Origin: Ignavibacteria bacterium
Lineage (GTDB): Bacteria; Bacteroidota; Ignavibacteria; Tepidaquicellales; Tepidaquicellaceae
Direction: 5' to 3'
DNA length: 64,000 nucleotides
NCBI GenBank assembly: GCA_016710985.1
Contig: JADJTX010000015.1
Coordinates: 70,370 to 134,369 of the forward strand
Shown: positions 43,228-53,700 of the stretch, piece after piece
How positions within the stretch are numbered: the first letter of the stretch is position 1
How the letters are laid out: each line of letters begins with the position of its first letter
Program-made: the position numbers and the translations under genes
The notes under the pieces: generated by a model
The model's database searches: none
Told to the model about the DNA's origin: nothing
The model's input: the letters and a program-made list of their open reading frames with translations, nothing else

Positions 43228-46060
43228 GAGTTTTTTCTGTCAACTTTACCGCTTGATGTGAGCGGGATCTCATCAAGTATCACGAATTCTGCCGGTATCA
43301 TGTAGTCAGGAAGATTTTTTCCGAGATAACTCCTTAACATAACTGTATCAAGGTCTGCGGAAATTTTTCCCGGTTTATAGAATCCAACTAACTTTCCGTT
43401 TTCCGGAACTCCATTATAAACAACTGCTGCATCTTCTATCAATGAATGTTCTTTCATCAGACTTTCTATTTCTCCAGTTTCAATTCTGTGACCGGCTATT
43501 TTTATCTGATCATCAATCCGTCCAAGGTATTCAATGTTTCCGTCCGGGAGCCAGCGCGCCAGATCACCGGTTTTATAAATTCTGTCTTCATCATTTTTAC
43601 TAAATGGATTCTTAATGAACTTTGAATCGGTTAATTCAGGCAAGTTTAAATATCCGCGCGCAAGCTGAACTCCTCCGACACATAACTCTCCTGAGGCTCC
43701 TTCAGGAACTGCATTAAGATCTTTATCGAGTATGTAAACTTTCACATTTGCTATCGGCTTACCGATTGTCACTGAACCATCCTGTAATACAGGATTATCC
43801 GTATTTGTAACGCAAACAGAATTCTCTGTCGGACCATATGCATTGAATACGCGAACACCTGCAGTTTGCAGCTCTGTAGCCAGTGCTGCATTCAAAGGCT
43901 CACCTGCGGAGATCATTGTCCTGATGTTTTTTAAACTTTCCTTTATCATTAACTGATATGAAGACGGTAATGTCGCAACATCGATATTCTGATTCCTGAT
44001 AAGCGCTGCCATTGATTCTATTGACAATAGATCTTCTTTTCGCGGTATGATTAAGTTTGCTCCGCTCAATAATGTAGTATAAATTTCCCAGCAGGATGCA
44101 TCAAAACCAATTGACGAAAACTGAAGAACATTCATGCCGGATTGAATACCAAGATATTTGATCTGACTTGTTGCTAAATTAACGGCTCCTCTGTGTTCTA
44201 TTTTTACACCTTTAGGTCTTCCTGTTGTACCTGATGTATAAATTACATAAATAAGATTTACAGGCAGCGCTGAGTTTTTCAGATTACCGGATGATTGACT
44301 GCTGATGTTTACTGACTCTGTATTCACTTCTATGATCTCAACACCTTTTAGCGCAGGTAATTTTGATCTGCTCTCTTTACTGCTCAGTATGAGCATTGCT
44401 TCAGTATCCTCAAGAATGTATTTGATACGCTCTTCAGGATATTCGGGATCAACCGGAACATAAGCTCCTCCTGCTTTTAGAATACCAAGTATCCCTATGA
44501 TCATTTCTTTACTTCTCTCAATGAATAACGGCACAAGCATTTCCGCTTTCACTCCTTTGCTTTGAAGGAAATGTGCCAGCCTGTTTGACTGCTCGTTTAG
44601 TTCTCTGTATGTTAATCTTTCATCATCAAAAACAAGAGCCGAACTCTCCGGTGTCCTGATTACCTGCTCTTCAAACAATTCAAACACTGTCTTATCCTCG
44701 GGATAATCTTTATCTGTTTTATTAAACTCTTCAAGCAATCTGTACTCCTCTGACCCGGACAGGATTTTTATTTCTCCAAACTTTAAGAATTCATTTGATA
44801 TTAACTGATGCAATACATTCCCGAAATGACTGCTGATATCCCTCACATATTTCTCAGACATTAACTCCGGTTTATAATTAAACCCTACGCTGATTCGATC
44901 TGATTTATTTACTAAAACTAAAAAAGGATAATTACTCTGCTCTTCCAGTTTTACATTCTCAACTTTCAGATTCCAGTTTTTAGATTTTACAATATCACTG
45001 ACAGGATAGTTTTCAAATACTAAAATACTGTCAAACAGATCACCCTGTACTTCTGACCATTTCTGAATTTCCTGTAATGAAACATATTGATACTGACGTG
45101 TCGTTACCTGACTGTCCTGCAGATCACGCAGCCACTGCGCTGCTTCCATGTCTTTGCTGAATACTGCATGCAGCGGGATTGTATTGACATACATTCCTAC
45201 CCTCTGCTCAATTCCCGGAAGATCTTCCGGACGGCCTGAAACAACAATTCCATAAACAACATCATCATTCCCTGTATAACGGTGTAAAAGATAAGACCAG
45301 ACTCCCTGCATTAAAGTATTTATTGTGATATGATTCTTTTGTGAATATTCTTCCAGTTTAGCTGTGACTGTTTCATTAAAATTCAAATTTACTGTTTCAT
45401 AATTTCCGGAACCCTTGGTTCTCAGCTGTGTCTTTCTTATAAACGGTAGCAATGTACTTCTTTCAACACTTTTCATGTATTCACGCCAGTAATTTTCCTG
45501 ATTGAACTTATCAATTCGGTCTAAATATTTTATATAATCTTCAAACTTGTCTTCTTCTTTTGTAATGAGCTCTTTGCCTGATGACAGCTGTTCATAAATA
45601 CTCAAAAATTCTTCCATTAATATCTGCATCGACCAGCCGTCAAATAATAAATGGTGAGATGTCCATAACATTCTGTATCGTTCATCACTCATCCGGATAA
45701 ATCCTATGCGCATCAAAGGCGCTGATTTAAGATCAAATCCCTTCCGTCTGTCTGATTTTTCATAATCTTCAACTACTACTGACTTCAATTCAGAATTCAT
45801 ATCTCTGAAATCAAGAATGGTTACCGGCATCTCTGCTTCACTATAAACACACTGAACAGGCACACGGAATGCATCATAATAAAATCCGCTTCTTAAAATA
45901 CTGTGAAGTTTTAATAAATGATTCCAGCTCTTTGATATAATTTCCAGATCAGGATTGATCAGTTCACAGCTTAATTGCTCAATGTATGAATCATTATCCC
46001 TATCATACAAAGAATGAAACAGCATCCCCTGCTGAAGTCCGCTCAGCCTGTATAAACCTT
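42960..46060 (-). other. NRPS module B4: C-A(Phe)-PCP
   Basis: The code DAWTIAAVCK predicts Phe. There is no epimerase, and gene C begins with an L-type condensation domain, so L-Phe is expected. Confidence 0.85.
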
Positions 46061-46142
46061 CGATCGACTCTCTCCTCGCTTTGCCTTTGTACGGCTCTTC
46101 AAGGAATTTATCCAGCTCTTCATACCTGACTTCTGATCCCAA
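43224..46142 (-). CDS. NRPS gene B fragment: C-A(Phe)
   Basis: The piece holds a short linker, a D-type condensation domain (about 30-450; YRLSGLQQGMLFHSLYD, HHLLFDGWS) and an adenylation domain with code DAWTIAAVCK, the well-known Phe code (FDASCWEI, DVATLPSS, TMISAGE, NAYGPTENSVC). The D-type condensation domain fits the epimerization domain directly upstream. The apparent start at 46142 is internal; the frame opens upstream to about 46220, where a one-base insertion separates it from the large fragment. Confidence 0.9.
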   Translation of the reverse strand: MGSEVRYEELDKFLEEPYKGKARRESIEGLYRLSGLQQGMLFHSLYDRDNDSYIEQLSCELINPDLEIISKSWNHLLKLHSILRSGFYYDAFRVPVQCVYSEAEMPVTILDFRDMNSELKSVVVEDYEKSDRRKGFDLKSAPLMRIGFIRMSDERYRMLWTSHHLLFDGWSMQILMEEFLSIYEQLSSGKELITKEEDKFEDYIKYLDRIDKFNQENYWREYMKSVERSTLLPFIRKTQLRTKGSGNYETVNLNFNETVTAKLEEYSQKNHITINTLMQGVWSYLLHRYTGNDDVVYGIVVSGRPEDLPGIEQRVGMYVNTIPLHAVFSKDMEAAQWLRDLQDSQVTTRQYQYVSLQEIQKWSEVQGDLFDSILVFENYPVSDIVKSKNWNLKVENVKLEEQSNYPFLVLVNKSDRISVGFNYKPELMSEKYVRDISSHFGNVLHQLISNEFLKFGEIKILSGSEEYRLLEEFNKTDKDYPEDKTVFELFEEQVIRTPESSALVFDDERLTYRELNEQSNRLAHFLQSKGVKAEMLVPLFIERSKEMIIGILGILKAGGAYVPVDPEYPEERIKYILEDTEAMLILSSKESRSKLPALKGVEIIEVNTESVNISSQSSGNLKNSALPVNLIYVIYTSGTTGRPKGVKIEHRGAVNLATSQIKYLGIQSGMNVLQFSSIGFDASCWEIYTTLLSGANLIIPRKEDLLSIESMAALIRNQNIDVATLPSSYQLMIKESLKNIRTMISAGEPLNAALATELQTAGVRVFNAYGPTENSVCVTNTDNPVLQDGSVTIGKPIANVKVYILDKDLNAVPEGASGELCVGGVQLARGYLNLPELTDSKFIKNPFSKNDEDRIYKTGDLARWLPDGNIEYLGRIDDQIKIAGHRIETGEIESLMKEHSLIEDAAVVYNGVPENGKLVGFYKPGKISADLDTVMLRSYLGKNLPDYMIPAEFVILDEIPLTSSGKVDRKNS

Positions 46143-48245
46143 TCCATAATCCGAAGGCGTAAATATCTCTCCTGATCTCTGCTGTTCAACACAGTGCGCT
46201 ATCAGTTCTTCAAGTTTCCTTTTTATATGTTTCTGTCAGCTTGGCAATCGTTTCTTTCTCAAAATGCCTGCTGCTGTAATTCCATCTCAGCGTTAACTTC
46301 CCGCCCTGCACAAATCCGTTTATCATCAGCTTCTCTTTTACAATATGCTCACCGCTTATGTCCTCTCCCTTTGACTCGCCTGCAGCTGAAAACAATTTGC
46401 CCGAGCTTACTACATTGTCAAGCTGCCCGAGATAGTTAAACACTACATCCCAGTTTCCTTTATCTCTAAGCTTCTCATCTTTGTTTATATACTTCAATAC
46501 TCCATAGCCCAGCCCCTTGTCCGGTATTCTGCGCAGCTGTTCCTTCACAGCTTTGATCGAATCCGATAAAGTTTTATTTATTTCCGGCTCAATTAGTACA
46601 GGATAAAGATTTGTAAACCAACCGACCGTCCTGCTTGTATCTATATTCTCTGAGCTTTCTGAAATGCTTTCTCTTCCGTGTCCTTCAAGTCCTATGACTA
46701 TTTTATCTTTTACTCCCCATTCACAAATTGTCTGTGCAAGAGCACAAAGAAGCATGTCGTTTATCTCAGTATGATATGCACGCGGAACTTCCTGCAATAA
46801 CTCCTTAGTCCTTTCAGAGTCAAGACGCATCACCTGACTTTCAAGATCTTTTGCCCTTACAGCTCCGGTAAATTCTTTGTCAACCTTCAGTGCTTCATAG
46901 CTGTCTGCTGTCTCTTCCCAGTAATTGATCTGTGATAATAATCTTCTGCTCTTTCCGTATTCAGCAAGAGCTTCATACCACTGTCTGTATGAACTGCTCT
47001 TTAGTCCAAGTTCTGCTTTTTCATTCTTCGTAAATCCATTCAGAAGAAGTTCAAGGTCGTCAAGAATTATCCGCCATGATACTCCGTCAACCGCAAGGTG
47101 GTGCACTATGATTAAGATCCTGTTCTTTGTTTCACTCTCAGGAGTTTCTATCAATACAAACTTTGCAATTTCTCCCTTCTCTATATTAAGACTGCTCTGA
47201 TATTTCTCAGCATGCTCTTTTATCTTTTCGGCAAGAGAACTTGCTTGTGCTGATTTCAGGTCTAATAAATTCAATACGCCTTTCTCTGTCCCGTACTCCT
47301 GAATCCAGTCTCCGTCTGTTTTATGATATATAAATCTAAGTGCATCGTGATGAGCTGACAGCATTTCAACTGCAATACCGAGCATCTCCGGTGTCACTGT
47401 CTTATCTATTGATAGTAAAACACTTTGGTTAAAATGTGAAATGTCCTGAACTGAGACTGCATCAGTATCCGCTCCGTCCAGATACCATTGCTGTATCGGA
47501 AGCAATCCGCTTCTGCCTGTTAATGATCCCTGCTCTGCAGTTAATTCAGATGCCGTACGTTCTGCCAGTACTGCGCTCAGACCGCTTATTGTCTGATGAA
47601 TAAATATATCCTTCGGCTTCAATTCATATCCCATCCTCCTTGCACGGCTCAGCACCTGTATCGTTATGATCGAATCACCGCCAAGCTCGAAGAAGTTATC
47701 ATTTATTCCCACACGCTCTACACGAAGCAGTTCTTTCCAGATCCCCGCCAGTACCAGCTCTGTCTCGTTTCGCGGAGCTGCATATTCATTGCTTATAAGT
47801 TCGCTTGCATCAGGGTCCGGCAATGCTCTCTTATCGATCTTACCGTTCTGTGTCAAAGGTAGACTCTCCATCTCTACCCACAATGAAGGTATCATGTAAT
47901 CCGGAAGTCTGATGTTAAGATAATTTAATATTGCCTCTTTGTTAAATGCTCCATCGGGAACGACATATCCTACAAGCCTTTTACTTTCACCGGACGTTTG
48001 GCGCGCAAGTACTACCGACTGCCGGACCAATCCGCTTTCCTGTAAAGTATTCTCAATCTCTCCAAGCTCAATTCTGTATCCCCGTATCTTTACCTGATCA
48101 TCGATCCTCCCGAGATACTCTATGTTACCGTCAGCAAGCCACCGTCCCCGGTCGCCTGTCCTGTATAGCCTTGCTCCTTCTTCCTTGCTGAACGGATCTT
48201 TTACAAATTTTTCTTCTGTCAGATCTGTGCGGTTTAAATATCCTC
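46008..48245 (-). repeat. Second internal duplication, copy in gene B (partner 31535-33753)
   Basis: Partner of the unit above. It has an intact HHLAVDG motif where the gene C copy has HYLAVDG. Confidence 0.85.
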
Positions 48246-50710
48246 TTGCTAAACCTTCGCCTGCAATATAGATTTCACCGGGAATTCCAACAGGCATTGG
48301 TTCACAGAAATCATTAAGAATGTATAACCGGACATTATCGATTGGCTTACCAATGGGAATGTCATTTTTAAAATCCTCTCCGGATTCTTTTGCATTAAAT
48401 TCAAATACGCTGCACCCGACTGTCGCCTCAGTCGGTCCGTACTCATTTACTATGTTTACATCAATTCCTTCTTCAGTCAGATAATTGAATTGACTGCGCA
48501 GCAACGCCTCACCGCCAACTACAATTTTCTTTGCTATGACATTTCCATTATCTTTACTGAACTTTGTCCGGAGCAACTCAAAATGAGCCGGAGTGATCTT
48601 TATGAAATCATACGGAGCGTATTTCATAAAATTTTTATCTTCAAATACGTCTAAAGATTCCTCTGAACTAATAACTATTGATTTACCATTGATCAGCGGC
48701 ATTAACATACCTGTAAGTGAAGCGTCAAATGTATAAGACAAATGTAAGAAGCTTCCGGAATTAGATTTTTCATTGCTCACATATCCGGTCTTTTTATTTA
48801 ACATATAGCTTGTTAAATTTTTGTGCTCTATCATTACTCCTTTTGGTTGTCCTGTAGAACCTGATGTATAAATTACATATGCAAGCTGACCGGGTTTGAT
48901 GTCCGATTTCAAATTTTTTGAAGACTGCTTGTTTATGTCTGATAAAGCTCCGTCAATCTCTATGATGTCGATGTCAGTATTTTCTGAAGCTGATAATTTT
49001 TCACGGACTCCTTTACTGCTTAACACTATTGCTGCACCTGTGTCTTTTAGAATGTATGCAATGCGCTTTTCCGGATAATCGGGATCCACAGGAACGTATG
49101 CTCCGCCGGCTTTCATAATACCGATTATTCCAATTACCATTTCAACTCCGCGTTCAATGCAGATCGGGACCAATGAATCTTCCCCAATTCCTTTGCTTTG
49201 CAGATAATGAGCTAATTGATTTGAGCGCTTGTTCAGTTCTTTAAAGGTCATCTTCTGATCCTTAAAGATCAAAGCATTTACGTCAGGATTTATTTTGACC
49301 GACTCTTCAAACAGATCAACGAACGATCTGATCTTCGGATAACCTGCTTTAGTATTATTAAACTCCGCTAATACTTTGCTTATCTCTGATTCCGAAAGCA
49401 TCTTCAACGAATCTATTCTTTGCTGTGGCTTGCTGACAATTGATTCAAGGAGATTTTTAAAATGAATGATCATGCGTTCAACTGTATCCTGTCTGAACAG
49501 ATCACTGCAGTATTCAACCGCTCCCTTTATACCGTCAGAAGTTTCAGTCATGCTGAAAGTCAGATCAAACTTTGATACACTGTGAACTGTCACCTCACGT
49601 GATAGTTTTAGTTTACCCAAAACCAGCTCCTCTGCCTCAGGTACATTCTGAAGTATGAACATCACCTGAAATAAAGGACTTCTGCTAAGAGATCTGTCCT
49701 TAACAACAGCGTCAACTACTTTTTCAAAAGGAACATCCTGATGAGCAAATGCCTGCAGAGTATCTTCCCTTAACAGCTTTAAAAATTCATCAAAATAAAT
49801 TGAATCTTTTACTTCACTTCGCAATGCAATCGTATTAATAAAGAACCCGATCATATCCTCGGTCTCCTGCAGCTGTCTTCCAGCAACTGGTGTCCCTACG
49901 CATACATCGTTCTGACTGCTGTAACGGTAAAGTAAAACTTTGAATGCTGCAAGCAATGTCATGAACAGAGTCGTTCCGGAATTTTTACTCAGCTCATGAA
50001 TTCTTTCAGACAATTCCTTTTCCAGTCGGAAATTTAAAATTTCTCCTTTAGTACTTTGAACAGCAGGACGTGCAAAGTCAGACGGTAAATCCAATGGTGA
50101 CACTCCTTCAAGTTTCTCTTTCCAGTAGCTGAGCTTGTTCTCCAGAACTACACCCTGCAAATACTTTCGCTGCCATATTGCATAATCGGAATATTGTATC
50201 TTCAGCGGTGAAAGATTTGCTTCACGGCTTTCTTCGAAAGAATTATACAGCTCAACCAGTTCTTTTACAAGAATGGATACAGACCATCCGTCAGATGCAA
50301 TATGGTGAAGTGTTACAACAAGAATATGCTCATCTTCTTTTAACCTGATCAGCGCTGCTCTCAGCATGTGATCCTTTGATAAATCGAAAGGCGTATAAAT
50401 TAATTTCTGTATGTATTGATTTAATTCTTTATTGTCTTCTTCAAAAATAAAATCATCCTGAATTTCTAAATACCATTCATCTTTTTCTTTGATCTTTTGG
50501 AAAACAATACCATCCGTTTCTTCAAATACTGTTCTCAGTACTTCGTGACGATTGACTATAGTTTGTACCGACTGTATCAATGCATCCTTGTTCAATTTCC
50601 CTATTAATCGTAAAACTGCAGGTATGTGATATTGAGTGCTTCCTCCGAGATGATCAATAAACCATAACCTCTCCTGACTGAATGATAAAGGTATGAATTC
50701 AGGTTTGGAT
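46140..50710 (-). other. NRPS module B3: C-A(Asn-type)-PCP-E
   Basis: Again DATKVGEVGK, with an intact epimerase (HHLAVDG), predicting D-Asn or a close relative. Confidence 0.75.
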
Positions 50711-53700
50711 TGCTGAACTTCAATGGAAGGTAACAACTCTGTTTCGGGTTCATTGTCAATGCGCTTCGCTAAGAGTTCGATCGTCGGATAATCAAAAACA
50801 TCATTAATAGGGATTTCCACACCAAGCTCATTTCGTATTGCTGAGATTAAACTTATTGCAAGCAAAGAGTGACCGCCTATGTCAAAAAAATCATCGGTAA
50901 CTCCGACTTCATCTGTCTCGAGCACATTTTTCCATACTTCAGCTAACTTTGCTTCAGTCTCATTCCGCGGCTCAGTATATCCGGCGCTCACAGAATCAGT
51001 TATCTCAGGATCCGGTAATGCCTTTTTGTCAATCTTCCCGTTTGAAGTTAAAGGTATGCTTTTTAGCTCTGACCATAATGAAGGGATCATATATTTCGGC
51101 AGACGCTGAGCAAGATATGATATCATTGCTTCCTTTTCAAAATCATTTTTCGGAACAATGTAAGCTGTCAGTCTTCGGCTTCCTGATTTATCTTCCTTTG
51201 CAATTACTACTGCATTATTAACAAGCTCACATTGCTGCAAAACACTTTCGATCTCACCTAACTCTACCCTGTAACCTCTTATCTTTACCTGATCATCAGC
51301 TCTTCCGGCATATTCAATTGTTCCGTCAGGCAGCCATCTGCACAGATCTCCTGTTCTGTACATCCTTTCTCCTTTTTCACTGAAAGGATTCTTCGAAAAC
51401 TTTTCAGCTGTCAGCTCAGGACGGTTCAGATATCCTCTTGATAAACCTTTTCCGGAAATACAAAGCTCTCCTGCAATTCCAACAGGCTGTAATTCATCTC
51501 TCTCATTTAGTATGTATAACTCAACATTGTCAATTGGCTTACCTATAGGAATTTCGTTGTTCATTATTTCCGTGTCTCTCAGTGTATTAAACCAATAAGT
51601 GCTGCATCCTACAGTAGCTTCTGTCGGACCATACTCGTTTATTATTTCGGCATCAATTCCTTTCTCAATTAAAATACTTAGCTGACTCTTTAATAAAGCC
51701 TCACCACCGATCACTAACTTCTTTGTTAATAATTTCCCGTCTGCAGTTTTCATTTTTGACTGAAGCAGCTCTAAGTGAGAGGGAGTTATTTTTATGAAAT
51801 CATACGGGGCATATTTATGAAGATTGGTATCTTCGAATGCGTTGACTGACTGCTTTGAACTAATGACAACTGACTTACCGTGAATTAACGGCATGAAAAT
51901 TCCTGTTACAGAAGCATCAAATGTATAGGACAAATGTAAAAAGCTCCCCGCACTGTTCACGTCGTCAGTAACATATTTTGTTACGCTGTTGACAAGGTAA
52001 TTATACAGATTCCCGTGTTCTATCATTACGCCTTTAGGTCTTCCGGTTGAACCTGAAGTATATATCACATATGCAAGATCATTTTCCTTTACATCAATTC
52101 TTAAATTGCCTGCCGGCAGATCATCAAACTGTGATGCGGGTTCATCAATTACTAGAATGTTGTTTCCCTTAAACTTTACTCTGTTCGCTTTATTAGTTAC
52201 AATCAACCCAGTATCGGTATCTTCAAGCATCTGCTTTATTCTTGCCTCAGGATAATCCGGATCAATCGGCACGTAAGCTCCGCCCGCTTTAAGTATACCA
52301 AGTATACCATTAATCATTTCAACCGAATACTCAATGCAGATGAAAACAGGACTGTCAGCTTTCACACCTTTGCTGCTAAGATAATGTGCTAATCTGTTTG
52401 AACGTTCGTTCAATTCTTTATAGGTGACCTTTCTGTCTTTAAAAATAACCGCAGTGTCATTAGGGGTTTTCTTTACCTGCTCTTCAAATAAATTTACAAC
52501 ACTTCTGAATTCCGCTTTATCAGCTGTGATTTTATTAAACTCATGTAAAAGCTGATGCTCTTCTTCATTTGTCAGGAGCTTAACATCTCCCAGCGACTCT
52601 TTTTCGTTTTGTATAAACTGAAGTAATATATTCTCAAAGTGTTTCTGTATTTCTTTCAGATACTCATCCTTTAACAATCCTGAATTATATGAAAACCTGA
52701 CACTGAGCTTCTCTGAACTTATTACTGTAAGACTTAACGGATAATTGTTCTGTTCATTAATTACAAAATTCTCCGCTTTGAGATTCTGATCAGCGGATTT
52801 AAACTTATTCATTGGGAAATTCTGAAAAGTAACTGTGCTGTCAAAAAGATCACCCTGCATACCTGTCCATTTTTGTATATCCATCATTGATGTATACTGA
52901 TACTGCCGGGCTGAGGCTTCCTGATACTGTATTTCCTGCAACCAGTCAATTACTCTTTTACTTTCATCTATTGTCGCGTGCGAAGGTATAGTATTGATGT
53001 ATATTCCTACCCTCTTCTCGACTCCGTGCAGATCCTCAGGTCGACCCGAGACTGTCACGCCGTATATAATGTCTTTGCTTCCTGTATATTTATGCAGCAG
53101 GTAAAACCATACTCCCTGGATCAAAGTATTGAGAGTAATTCTGTGCTCTTGTGCATAACTGTTTATTCGCTGTGCTGTATCAGTTTCAAATTTTAATATA
53201 TCAAGTTTACATGGTCCCAGACCTTTTGTCCTGTCTGAAGTAGTTCCTATAAAAGGCAGTAATGTATTGTTCTCAATTCCGTTAAGATAATTTCGCCAGA
53301 AATTCTCTTCCTTCTCTTTATCCTGACGTTCAATGTATCTGATGTAATCTTCATATCTGTCGTTCTCAGCTGCATCAATTTCTTTACCTGATGAAAGTAA
53401 CTCATAAGTGTTCAGAAATTCTTTGATCAGTGTCTGAATTGACCATCCGTCTATCAGTATATGATGGTATGTCATTAACATCCTGTACCGGTTTTCGCTC
53501 AGCCTTAATAATCCCATACGGAAGAGCGGTGCTGAATTGAAATCAAAGCCCTTCATTCTGTCAGTCTCTGTGTATTCCTTTAGTAATTTTTCCTGCTCAT
53601 CTTTTTCATAATTCCTGTAGTCTGATTCTTCAGATGGAATTTCAACATTCCTGTAAACACACTGAACAGGTACACGGAATATGTCATAATAAAAAGCGCT

